Shown here piece by piece: positions 43,026 to 54,099 of a DNA stretch of 64,000 bases. The notes beneath the pieces were generated by a model, which made no database searches, was not told the DNA's origin, and worked only from the letters and a program-made list of their open reading frames with translations. The stretch lies in assembly GCA_035771175.1 (NCBI GenBank), contig CM069605.1:16942288-17006287 (forward strand), given 5' to 3'. Each line of letters starts with the position of its first letter. Position 1 is the stretch's first letter. The DNA comes from Paratinospora sagittata. Its lineage: Eukaryota > Streptophyta > Magnoliopsida > Ranunculales > Menispermaceae. Made by a program: the position numbers and the translations under genes.

Positions 43026-44656
43026 CTATACTGGTGCAATAGTTGTTGATGATGGCCCAGCTTCTTCGCTCCTACCAACACTCTGTATGTTCGTTCCAGA
43101 AAGGACATCAATAATAAAGTCTATGGTGACAATGGCACTTGGAAGTGTCAGCTCCTGTTCTGGTCTGGATCTCAGTTGTAGTGCAATATTCAATGCACGT
43201 CTATTTTGTTGTCATAGTGAAAATTTACAATTAAACCAAATACATGAGAAAAATAGGGAAACAATAAAGTGAACATACAATAGAACTCATGTAATTTAAA
43301 AAAAAAATGCAATATCAATTACCATAATTGGATTGCTGTCTGCATTCTTTTCTTGAGAGCCACTAATGTTTCGGTGTTCTGGGTTCTGAATGATTGAATG
43401 AAATATGAAGTGATACTACTCGAGATAATTGGAAACTGCATCCCATGGGCGTGTTACATGCTGACTGCGTGCTCTAGCAAACAACACATGACTATCCCAC
43501 CTCTTCCATGTCGCCTCATTAAGGTGTACGTCACTTGGTATTATTTCACTCTTGGACTCCTATTTGCTTGTACCAAATGAAGAAGCATTGGTGGAATTGT
43601 TTGGACATAACCTAGCTGATGAAGAACCCTATCTGAATGGTACGGCTCCACAACATTCATGCACTTGATGCACCCAATAAAAAAATCAACCTTAGAGACG
43701 AGATGATTTGATCTCCCACTTCGATAAAGATCCCAAACAACCTGAAACATGCAATACAATATAGTTAGGTACGTCAACTAGTCTAAAGTTTATAAAATCA
43801 TAATAATCAATAATACATAACCTCCTTAGGAGTCAACTCATCAAGTGTCTCGCGCAAAGCGTAGACATAATTGTCTCTTAATCCCATTTCTTTTATTGGG
43901 ATCCATCTTTAAGCTCGTGGGAGGTTATTCGTATATGAAGGGTTAGCGTGTGGACAAACTAATTTGAAATGCTCATAGCACCAAGCCTGGAACAATAAGG
44001 AAAAGTATAATAAACATTTTTCTCGTAGTATAAACCAAATGGAAAAATAAGGAAAAAGTATACCTCGAGCAAGGTGAGATACCCTGCAATTTCAGAAACT
44101 TCATTCCTAGTGGTGAATCCCAGTTGCCGATACAACAATGCTAAACATGTAGTCCCCCATGAGTATGAACTAATAGCGTCCAAGTCCATCAACAAATGTA
44201 GATAAGTGATAGAGATCCGTGTACCATATTTGTCCACAAACAGCGTGCATCCCAACAAATATAACAAATATGCCATCGTTGTGCACTCGACTGACGGGTA
44301 AGGGGTGTTGTTTATCTTAACTTTGCCAAAAAGGCCCTTAAGCCAACTCAGGCGCACAAATTGCCATTTTGTATTTTTGATCTCATCATATGTGTCGGCG
44401 TACGATACTCCCAACCCTCGGATGAGTAATGTGATTGTGTTTTCATTGTTCATTGGAGGTGATGAGACCATTCTGCATATGACTGGGATCCCAAGCAGTA
44501 CATCTAGTGTAATAGTCATTTCACCAAACAGAAGGTGAAATGTATTCGTCCCCGGTTGCCACCTCTCCACAAATGAAGATATCAGAATTTTGTTTGCAAA
44601 AGGGTATGAAGCATCTAACCATCTTTGATTATTCGTGGCAGAAAATAGTATAAAGG
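43026..44656 (-). pseudogene. Plant mobile domain (PMD, MAIN-like) gene, 5'-truncated
   Basis: Exons inferred from GT-AG borders: 44656-44064, 43986-43822, 43741-43323, 43200-43026. Introns are 77, 80 and 122 bp. Exon 1 shows the PMD core (FVERWQPGTNTFHLLFGEMTITLDV, TTMAYLLYLLGCTLF, GTRISITYLHLL, YSWGTTCLALLYRQLG, IAGYLTLLE); exon 2 starts AWCYEHF; exon 3 has YHSDRVLHQLGYVQTIP. Stops (one in exon 2, two in exon 3) and a frameshift near 43560 disable it. PMD proteins (MAIN/MAIL) act in silencing and genome stability and are frequent MULE and retrotransposon cargo. The N-terminus is replaced by copia gag antisense at 44657. Confidence 0.85.
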
Positions 44657-45540
44657 ATGTCACTACCTTCAGTGAAGGAAACTCCACCAATAAACCACCC
44701 CTTTTCAAAGGAGACAACTATCTCTATTGGAAAACTCGGATTAGGTTCTACCTTAGTGCACAAGATCGAGAAATGTGGGATGTTGTGAGTGTCAAACACC
44801 TATAAAAATAGTCGATGGTGTGATTGTTCAAAAGGAACTAGAAGAGTAGATTGCTAAGGAGAGAAAGAGAGAGTTGTTGAACAACCAAGCCGTGAACATA
44901 TTATTCTGTAGTTTATCTACTGATGAGTTTAATAGGGTTAATGGTTGTGATACAACCCAAGAAATTTGGAGAAAACTTGAAGTAACTGATGAGGGAAATT
45001 TGCAAGTAAAGAAGGCAAAGCTCCAAATGCTAGTTGAGATTTGTCAAACCTGTAGAATGAATGAAACTGAGAGCATATCCGACGCCATAGCTCGATTCAC
45101 AAAAATGTGAATGAGATGAAAACCTTAGAAAAAGTTTATGACCAAGAAGAGACTGTTAGAAAGTTTCTTAGAGGCTTACCTAAAGCATGGGAACCAAAGG
45201 CCACAGCTATTGAAGAAGCCAAAAATTGGCCGAGTACAATTTTGATGAACTTTGTGGTTCATTAATGGTTCATGAGATGAAAGTGAAAAATAACCATGTC
45301 CAAACCAAGGTTGAGGACAAGGGAAAGAAGGCCATAACTTTGAATGTAGACACTGAATCCAAAAGCACCTCAGATTGTGAGAGCACGGCTGAGGATCTAG
45401 CAATGTTATCTAAGAAGTTTAACAAGTTAATTAGGAAGAAAAGAATGGGAGCTTCAAGTTTCGTGTACCATAAAGATAAAAAAATTTGGAACGAAACCCA
45501 TAGAGCACATATGTTACGGGTGTAACAAACCTGGACATGT
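44657..45540 (+). pseudogene. Copia gag, copy 1
   Basis: Begins EGNSTNKPPLFKGDNYLYWK, collinear with copy 2 gag at residue about 14. Contains FNRVNGCDTTQEIWRKLEVT and the zinc knuckle region CYGCNKPGHVKSD near 45510, whose last Cys is changed to Arg. Stops occur near 44800, 44850 and 45107. Confidence 0.88.
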
Positions 45541-45654
45541 GAAGAGTGATCGTCCCAACAAATACAAGAAGAGTCAGAGCTTAAAGAAGAAAGACAAGAA
45601 GGTTTTTAAAGCTACATGGGATGACTCAAGCTCAAGCAAGAGTGAATCAAATTC

Positions 45655-46660
45655 TGAATACAAATACCGAGATGAACAAAAACGGAGAAATATGGTATTT
45701 GGACAGTGGATGCTCAAGACACATGACTGGTGATAAGTTAAGTTTTTTGTGCAGTAAGAGAAAGAATGGCGAAAACGTAACCTTCGGAGACAACAACAAA
45801 GCTGAAATTGCAGACGTTGGAACCATTGGTAACAATTTCTTATCCATTTCTAATGTTCTTTACGTAAAAGGGTCGAATGTAACAAGAGTTATGATATTTC
45901 TTTTGAAGCAAATAGGTGCGTTGTCAAGCATGCCAACAATACTGATGCATTCATAGCATCTAGGCATAGAAATGCTTATTGCACAAATCTTGATGATATG
46001 GAGAAACAAAATGTTACATGTTTGAGTGTTATATCTTGTGATGATGCATGACTCTGGCATAAGAGGTTAGCTTATGTTAGTATGGAAAACATATCTAGGC
46101 TAGCTAAAAATGATCTTGCCAAGGGTATTCCAAAAAGAATTTACTCAAGAGACAAAGTGTGTGAACCATGTCAATTGGGCAAACATACCAGATCATGATT
46201 TAAGAGCAAGAGGTATCACTCTACCACTAGAGCTCTTGGATTGATCCACATGGATATCTTCGGACCTACCAAGACTCAAAGTTTAGGAGAAAAATCATAT
46301 GTGTATGTAATTGTTGATGACTTTACTAGATACACTTCGGTATTCTTTCTAGCACATAAGTCTGAAGTGTGTGAATTGTTCATTAAATTTTATAAGACTT
46401 GAAAATGAAAAAGGATATAAAATAAACATAGTTAGAAGTGATAAAAGAGGAGAATTCGTTAATAAAAATCTTGAAGAGTTTTGTAACAATCAAGGTTACA
46501 CTTACCATCTATCAACCCCCAGAACACCTCAACAAAATGGTGTAGTTGAAAGGAAAAATATAACTTTACAAGAATGTGTAGGACAATGTTTAGTTAATAT
46601 AACACTGCAAACTATTTTTGGGCGAAAGCTATTAACACTGCATGTTATGTAATAAACATA
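45655..46660 (+). pseudogene. Copia protease and integrase, copy 1
   Basis: Protease motif WYLDSGCSRHMTG is intact near 45693-45731. The integrase zinc finger (LWHKRLAYVSMENISR ... CEPCQLGKH; the second His is Tyr) lies near 46050-46190. The catalytic core follows (IHMDIFGPTKTQS, VIVDDFTRYT, RSDKRGEF, STPRTPQQNGVVERKN). Several stops and a frameshift near 46395. Confidence 0.88.
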
Positions 46661-47149
46661 ATTTTGATTAGAAAAGACTTGAACAAAACTTTATATGAAT
46701 TATGGAAAGGTTGAGCACCCAGCATTAGCTACTTTTGAGTATTTGGATGTAAGTGTTTTATCCTTAATGATAAAGATAATTTAGACAAGTTTGAACCTAA
46801 GTCAGATATTGGAATATTCTTAAGATATTCTTCTCACAGTAGAGCTTACAAAGTTTATAACAAAACTACTAGAACTGTAGAATAATCAATTCATGTAAAC
46901 TTTAATGAAGCTGAAAATAAGAAATGTCCTAAATAAGGGGATTAGGCAAATGAACCTTGAAGATGATGATGCTCCCAAGAAAACTTAAAACATAGAGCCT
47001 GATAATGACCAATCTTTAGAAGTATCAAAGAACTTTAGATTACTTCAAGATCATCCCATAGAGAAAATACTAGGTGATCTAAGTAAGGGTATATCCACTA
47101 GAGTTTCAATTCATAGAAATTAAGAGTTTGTTGTTTTTGTATCTCAAAT

Positions 47150-48660
47150 TGAACCAACAAAAGTGGAAGATGCATTAAAAGATGAGAACTAGATTCTTGC
47201 TATGCAAGAAGAATTAGGACACTTTGTAAGAAACAAAGTATGGGAATTAGTTCCTGGGCCATCTCATCAATCAATCATAAGAACCAAATGGGTTTTTAGA
47301 AGCAAAAAGAATGAACAAGGAATCATAGTTCGAAATAAGGCTATGTTGGTTGCACAAGGGTACAATCAAGAAGAAGGCATAGACTTCAAAGAAGGCTTTG
47401 CCCCAGTAGCAAGATTAGAGGCAATAAGGATGTTGCTTACCTACACTTGTTACAAAATTTTTTCCTTATACCAAATGGATGTAAAGAGTGCATTTTTAAA
47501 TGGATACATCAATGAAGAGGTATATGTAGAACAACCTCCTGGGTTTGAGGATGCTCATAACTCGGAACATGTGTTCAAACTCCACAAAGCCTTATATGGA
47601 TTAAGATAGGCTCCTAGAGCTTGTTATGACAGACTGAGTTCATTTCTTTTAGATCATATATTTTAAAAAGGAAAACTCGATCCAACCTTGTTTATTAAAC
47701 ACCATGATGATAATATGCTTATTGTTCAAATATATGTGAATGATATCCATATTTGGTGCATCGAAAGAGGAACTATGTGATGAGTTTTCAAAAATAATGC
47801 AAAAGGAATTTGAAATGAGCATGATGGGAAAACTTACATACTTTCTTGGTTTGCAAATTAAGCAAATGGCAAATGACACATTTATAAGCCAATCAAAGTA
47901 TGCTAAGGAAATGATGAAAAAGTTTCAAATGACTAATTTGAAATCAATAGATACTCCCTGTAACTCAACAATTAATTCAAAATTGTACACAAAAGCATGA
48001 TTGGAAGCTTACTTTATCTCACATCAAGTAGACCTGATATCATGTTCAGTGTTTGTCTGTGTGCGAGAATTCAATCAGATCCTAAAGAATCACATTTAAA
48101 ATGTGACAAAAGAATCTTTAAATACATAAATGGCACAACTGATTTAGGAATTTGGTATTCCAAAAGGTACGTCATTTAAACTGAAAGGTTATGTAGACTC
48201 TGACTATGTTGAAAGTCTTACTGACAGAAAAAATACCTTAGGATTTTGTTAGTTTCTTGAAAATTCTTTAATTTCTTAGTTTTGCATGAAGCAACACCCA
48301 GTGGCATTATCCACAGCTGAAGCAGAATATGTTGTGGCTGAACTTGTTGTTCTCAAGTGTTATACATGAAACAACAACTTCAAGATTACTAAATCCTTGT
48401 TGAATGTGCTAAAATTCTATGTGATAATACTAGTGCTATTAACATATCAAAAAATCTTGTATTGCACTCTTGAACTAAACATATTCAAATCAGACATCAT
48501 TTTTAAGGGATCATGTGCAAAATATTAATGTTAAAATCATTCATGTTAGCACAAAAGAACAACTGGCTGATATCTTCACTAAAGCCTGACCTAAGGACCA
48601 GTTTGTTCATATCAAAAGAGAGCTTGGGATGTTCTCTGCAACTGACCTATGATATTTTGA
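47150..48660 (+). pseudogene. Copia reverse transcriptase and RNase H, copy 1
   Basis: RT from 47202: [75 protein letters not shown]. The catalytic box reads YVNDI (usual YVDD), so activity would be lost. A frameshift follows at about 47745, then YFLGLQIKQ, IGSLLYLTSSRPDIMFSV and RNase H remnants (VDSDYVESLTDR, ALSTAEAEYV). Confidence 0.9.
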
Positions 48661-48979
48661 TGCTTACCTCATTTCGGGGGAGAAGTACTATTTGGCTACT
48701 TCACTCTTATGTTTTCAAAAGGGGGAGAAGTAATATTTATTAAAACATCATATTATCCATAATAATAAAGTTAGGGGGAGAATAGGGAGATATACATTCT
48801 CATTGGTGCAAAACTCTTATCATATAAAAATGAGGAAAACATTGGTATTGCATGGCATTCATGTGTATTGCATGTCATTTATATCATTCTTATTCATTGC
48901 AGGATCAAACATTCCTATCATTTTTTAGTTTGCTTCAAGGCCTACAGAAATGTGTCTGAAACCATAAAAAGGGGGAGAT

Positions 48980-50138
48980 TGTTAATCTAATTACCCTCAT
49001 GTTTCTATCATTTACATTGAATTTTATATGTTTGTTTTGATCCAAAAATACGAAGACTTTAATTGCATTTATCGAGGTTTAAATGGAAAATCAAAACTAT
49101 TTTTAAATGTCCATCAGGATGCTAATGTCTTAGCAGTGCCCTCTTGGACTTGGTAAGTCAAGACGCTGATGAAACATTGGGACGCTGATAGAGTTCAAGC
49201 TCATCGATAGGGCTGATGATTGGTGGCTGAGACTAGACCGCTTGGTCGATGAGATCCAGACGTGGACCAGGTTTAAAGAGCTTTTCTACAAGTAGTTCTA
49301 CTCGAGGTCAGAGCGCGATCAGAGGAGGATTGAATTCAAAACTATTTTTAAATAACTTTGTGCTCTAAATTTATCAAGTCCATTGCGCCAATGTTATTTC
49401 AATATATATATATATATATATATGCTACCTTAGAGCAGATAAAACATCAATCTATCTAATACGAAAACTGAAAATTATTCAAAATGTTTAACAGTTTTCA
49501 CTTGTGCAAAAACTTTTGGAAGTTAGCCTTCTACTCACTGTTTTAAACTCACGATCTTTTGAAATACATTAAGTCTTTGAGATGAGTTGATTTTCATCTA
49601 TATCTTTTCAAAAATCCATTGAAGAAGATGAAAGCTTTTTGAACCAGTTTTCAACTTAACTTCATCATACATATTTCGTTGAATCTGTGATAACAAAAGG
49701 TTCAATCTAAAGCTTTATAAGTATCACTTTGATTCTATGTAAAGGGAATGATATCTCATCTTGTATTTTGATATTAGTGATTGGTTTATCATTAGGTTAG
49801 AACAAGTGTTGCTCAAAGTTGTAACGGTCAGTCTCACACCTTAAAGTTGAGAAAATGTTCTTTTCACACCTTTAAGTTGAGAAAGTGTACCGGTTTGGTC
49901 TTCTCCCGTAAGAAGATCCTTAGTGGAGTTTGGAAAAATCCTAATTGAGGAGGTTAGGTAGTGGATGTAGGCGAGGCCGAACCACTATAGATCCTGTTTG
50001 TACTATCTCTTTTATTGTCATTGTGTTTATATGCTAAACTCTATTTAATCTACTTTCAATATTTCATACATGCAAAAAAAAGGTTAAAATCTGCTAAGTG
50101 TCCAATTCACCCCCCTTTCGGACACATCTGGGCCTACT
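48980..50138 (+). repeat. Copia LTR shared by copies 1 and 2, with filler DNA
   Basis: It starts TGTTAATCTAATTACC after the copy 1 PPT and ends ...CAATTCACCCCCCTTTCGG...GGGCCTAC before the copy 2 PBS. It thus serves as 3' LTR of one and 5' LTR of the next. (AT)n at about 49401-49424 may be the TATA region. A patch of gypsy gag lies at 49193-49338. Confidence 0.75.
49193..49338 (+). repeat. 146-bp gypsy family B gag patch inside the copia LTR
   Basis: Matches 53320-53465 at all but two positions, including the same in-frame TAG in FYK*FYSRSE. At both differences the LTR copy keeps CG where the gag copy has TG. A copy of TCAAAACTATTTTTAAAT lies before the patch at 49091-49108 and another overlaps its right end at 49336-49353. 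Confidence 0.93.
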
Positions 50139-50191
50139 GTTGGTATCGAAGTAGGTTAATCGTCAAAGTATCTAACAATCTTTGATTAAGT

Positions 50192-51499
50192 ATGGCCGAA
50201 AAAAACACAAGAAATGCTTATATTTTAGGTGAAGGAAACTTCACCAACCGACCACCACTATTCAATGGAGATAGCTACTCATACTGGAAAACCATAATTA
50301 GATTCTATCTTAAAGTCCAAGACTTAAAAATGTGGGATGTTGTGACAAATGGATGTCCAACACCTACAAAAATCGTAGATGGGATTAATGTTCCTAAGGA
50401 GTTAGACGAATGGAGTTTCAAAGAAAAGAAGAAAGAGTTGTTAAATAACCCAGCTGTAAACATTCTATTTTGCAGTTTATCTGTTGAAGAGTTCAATAGG
50501 GTTAGCTTGTGTGAAACCGCTAAGGAAATCTGGGATAAGTTAGAGGTCACCCACGAAGGATCTTTGCAAGTTAAAAAGGCAAAGCTCCAAATGCTTGTTT
50601 AAAAATATGAGACCTATAGGATGGAGGAAACTAATTCTATAGTCGAGGCTATTGCTCAGTTTATAACAAACATCAATGGGATGAAGAACCTAGGAAGAAA
50701 CTATGATCAAGAAGAAACTATTATAAAGCTTCTAAGGGGTCTACTTAAAGCATGGAAACCCAAGGACACGGCCATTGAAGAAGCCAAAAATTTGGTTGAA
50801 TATACCTTTGATGAATTATGTGGTTCATTAATGGTTCATGAAATGAAGATAAAAGATAAGATCTGCCCCAGTCAAGGTTGAGGAAAGAAAGAAGAAATCT
50901 ATTGCCTTTAATGTTGAAACTGATTCTGAAGATGATTCAGACTTATGACATGACTATGTTATCTAGAAAATTTAATAGGTTAATTAGGAAAAAGGGTAAG
51001 AGTGGCTCTCACTAAAAGTTTCACAAAGGGAAGAAACTCGAGTCAAAACCTACAGAGTTAATTTGTTACAGTTGTAACAAACCAGGTCATGTAAAGAGTG
51101 AATCTCTCACTAGATATAAGAAGAACACAAGTTCAAAAAGGAAAGATAAGAAAGTTCTTAAAAGCACATGGGATGATTCAACTTTAAGTGATGATGAATC
51201 AAATTCAAATCACCCGGTTGCATTGTGCTTAATGTCAAGCACAGAGATAAAATTTGAACCTGTTGATGAAGTTAATGATTTTGATATTTATATGCATGAT
51301 CTTAAGACAAATCTCAGTAAAGAAATTAGGAATAATGAAAAGCTCAAGCATAGACTTGAAGAAGCTCTTGAGAAAATAGAATTTCAACAAGAAGAGCTAG
51401 ACAAATTGTCCCTAGATAATGAACAACTTAAGAAAGTTGTTGAGAAATTAAAAAATGAAAACGAAAGGAAATGGAAGACTTGAACTGCACTTGATCAAG
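50192..51499 (+). pseudogene. Copia gag, copy 2
   Basis: ATG at 50192; MAEKNTRNAYILGEGNF start; PPLFNGDSYSYWKTIIRFYL; FNRVSLCETAKEIWDKLEVT; stops at about 50600 and 50880. The zinc knuckle CYSCNKPGHVKSE near 51067 lacks its last Cys (Ser). A coiled-coil segment (LEEALEKIEFQQEELDKLSL) lies at 51350-51480, typical of the extended gag end of this lineage. Confidence 0.9.
51495..51499. repeat. Left target-site duplication (TCAAG) of gypsy family B
   Basis: TCAAG here and at 60150-60154 flank the element exactly. Confidence 0.95.
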
Positions 51500-53065
51500 T
51501 GTAACACTCGTACCTTAGGATGACGTCATTTTGATCTATAGAGTACACATATAAGTATTCGTATCTATATGCGTATGCGTATTTTGATGCTCGATGCGCA
51601 TAGGTTCGACTGTCTTAGCATGCTTTTATGTCATTTAGAGTGTGCATGAAGTTTCGAAACCATCGGAGACCATTTCGGCATTGAAATATGAAAAATTGGG
51701 TTTTGGAACAAAGGAACTCGCTCCATGGGAGAAAAAGAAGAAAAAATTTTCCAAGTCTTGATGGAGCGCACTCCATGGGAGAAGGTGCGTGCTCTTTGAG
51801 CCAGGCCGAGGTGAAATATTTATTAGTCTTTGATGGTGCACCCTCCATGTTTGGAGGAGCGCGCTCCTTGAAGAAAAATCCAAAAAATCACATTCACCAG
51901 TTTGGAGGAGCGTGCTCCATCCTTGAAGGAACGCGTTCTATGGAACCAAAAACCAAAATTTTCACTTTTAAACTAGTGGAGCACGCTCCCAGTTAGGAAA
52001 ATTCAAAAAAAATTTGTTTTTTGGCAAATTTTTCATGTGGGCCCAAAAATGCAACTAGACTTCTATAAAATCCATTGGGAAGTGTTTTGCTCATTTTATC
52101 ACTTTGAAAAGGAGCAAAGGAGCTTCAAGAAGAGGAAAAGAAGGGGATAAGAGAAAAATGGAGGAAAAGTTCGGGTTTTGGTGCATTCTTACTCAAGAAT
52201 CCACAAGGTAATCATATTTTTCCTCATTTTCTTCCTTTTTTTTCACTTTCATATGTATTTGCAAGCTTTCTTTTGACCTAGGGTTTACAATGAATCCCGA
52301 ATTTGGTGGGTTCTTGACCTAGGGTTTGCATGTTTGGGCTATTTTATGCTTGTTTATGATGCTAATGGCCTTCCCTAACCTAGAACAACCCCTATTGATG
52401 TGTTTCCACCCATGAATCCCGAAATTTGTGGAGGGTGTTGAAAGAACACATATTGGAGTTAGGCTTTGCATGTCATATATGTATGATTAGAGGCCACTGG
52501 GAACCTATTGATGGTAAAACCTCCAATTTCAAGCAAGAAATTGGAGTAGTTATGTGTATTGACCTAAATTTTGGACCTTTTATGGTTATGGGTTTCGCGC
52601 ACACATGGCCCTTGTATTGATTCTTACCAGGAGGTGTTTAGGATTGCATATGCATGTTTATAAAATTGTATGCATTGTCTTGTTTATGACATGATACATT
52701 ATATTGGCATGCATGGAATCTAGCTTATACCCATGTTATTTAAATGGTTTTAATAATCTTGCAGTTTTTTACTTAAATGCATATATATGTTGCCACTTAT
52801 GTAGAACATTCACTGAGCTTGTTAGAGATCACTTCTCATCCTTATCTTTTCAGGATTAGATAGGAAGGGGAAAGAGAAAGCTTCGTTGCGAAGGGATTCC
52901 CGTACTTTTGTTGACGTAGGTGTTTAGTACTTTTTCACATTTATTTTGATAAATTGTACTATGTAACACCTAATACTTATACTTAACATTTAGATGGGTT
53001 TGTAGTTATGGTTAAGTATAATTTGTACTTTGAACATTATGGACTTGGAGAAAAAAAACTTGGCC
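51500..53065 (+). repeat. 5' LTR of family B (deleted)
   Basis: Starts TGTAACACTCGTACC. Relative to the 3' LTR it lacks about 0.9 kb after the CCTAAATTTTGGAC motif (52562) and its last roughly 200 bp, joining gag directly near 53065. Confidence 0.88.
51715..51990 (+). repeat. Paired dyad array (GGAGCGCGCTCC type) upstream of TATA
   Basis: Sites such as GGTGCACCCTCC (51835) and GGAGCGCGCTCC (51856-51867) are 21 bp apart. Other pairs (GGAGCGCACTCC/GGTGCGTGCTCT; GGAGCGTGCTCC/GGAACGCGTTCT) show the same 21-bp step. The TATA box TATAAAA follows at 52063-52070. Confidence 0.87.
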
Positions 53066-54080
53066 ATAGGGGATAGGGTTGGACCAGCTAAGGTTCATGC
53101 CGATGTTCAAGATGAGGTACAGGCTGAGGCTGTGAGGATTCTAGAGTAGAGGTCTAACTCAGATCGTTATGAGAGGGTTATGAAGGCTTTACGGATCAGA
53201 GGCCTGACAGAGTATACTGGAGGCCTTTGTATTAAGACAACTGAGAGATAGCTCAGGAGGATGAAGACTATCTTCAGCGACATGCAGACTTTTGAGGCTA
53301 AAAAAGTGAGGTTGGCCAGGTTCAAGCTCATCGATAGGGCTGATGATTGGTGGCTGAGACTAGACTGCTTGGTCGATGAGATCCAGACGTGGACCAGGTT
53401 TAAAGAGCTTTTCTACAAGTAGTTCTACTCGAGGTCAGAGTGCGATCAGAGGAGGATTGAATTCATGCACCTGACCCAGGGCAGTCGGTCAGTGAGGGAG
53501 TACGAGCAGGAGTTTAACCGCTTGAGACTCTTTTCTCCTAAGATGGTATCGACTGATTACCTTCGCATGCAAAGGATACGATATGGTTTTCGGGATCGTA
53601 TCCGTCAGGGTTTGGCACTTTTCGGCGTTCAGACTTACGCACAGGCGATGTTACAAGCTGCTAACTTTGAGACTGCAGAGGCTTACTCTCAGATGAGGAC
53701 ATCAGTCACAATACTGACACAGCCGGCAGGGTCAGCGGGTCAATCTTATGGTAAGAAGAGCCAGAAACTAAGGGACAAGAGGCAGAGGTTTGGTGGCAGT
53801 GAGTATGAGGCATCAGTAGCCTCCGCTCTAGTGACAGTTGCACCACCAGTTTCGGGCCATAATGTAAAGATGTCAGGTAGGCCTCAGCAACAACAGAGTT
53901 CGGTTAGGCACAATGGACAACAGACAGCCAGAGCAGAGTCGCAGGCTATATCTTCAGCGCCTAGGGCATCATGACCGATAGTCTGTTTCGAGTGCGATGT
54001 TCCAGGGCACAAGAGGAGTGAGTGTCCAGGTAGAGCATCTGCTACACAGTTCAGTCATATGCCAGTTGCTACCAGAGAGT
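53066..54080 (+). pseudogene. Family B gag with zinc knuckle
   Basis: Gag domain motifs: AKVRLARFKLIDRADDWWL-like segment near 53305, FKELFY, MHLTQGSRSVREYEQEFNRL (53465 on), YGFRDRIRQGLALFGVQTYAQAM. The zinc knuckle CFECDVPGHKRSEC lies near 53980-54021. Stops at 53146, 53248, 53418 and 53972. The true N-terminus is deleted. Confidence 0.9.
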
Positions 54081-54099
54081 AGGCCCGAGCTGTAACACA

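Larger units (their letters stand above)
23381..44656. mobile_element. Mutator-like element remnant with transposase-OTU and plant mobile domain genes
   Basis: The left terminus-like sequence starts at 23381 (GGGGCAGCTATATGAACC; duplicated at 4448). Inside are a FAR1-type MULE transposase fused to an OTU-like domain on plus, hairpin-array spacer, and a convergent plant mobile domain gene on minus. Two independent LTR insertions with their own nested insertions expand it from an estimated 6-7 kb. The right end is lost where copia sequence begins at 44657. MULEs carrying PMD and OTU-like cargo are known in plants; that these parts form one element is inferred from order, orientation and shared decay. 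Confidence 0.65.
44657..48979 (+). mobile_element. Ty1/copia copy 1 internal region, 5'-truncated
   Basis: It starts within gag and runs through zinc knuckle, protease, integrase, RT and RNase H to a polypurine tract (GGGGGAGATTG, 48971 on) and the shared LTR. Numerous stops and frameshifts. The missing 5' LTR and gag start show truncation at the junction with the PMD pseudogene. Motifs and LTR ends suggest a SIRE/Maximus-like lineage, tentatively. Confidence 0.9.

Noticed and set aside
43959..44717. PMD open frame taken as complete to its first Met at 44717
   Set aside because: The first 20 residues are antisense copia gag and the last 36 are intron read-through; the true coding parts are split exons.
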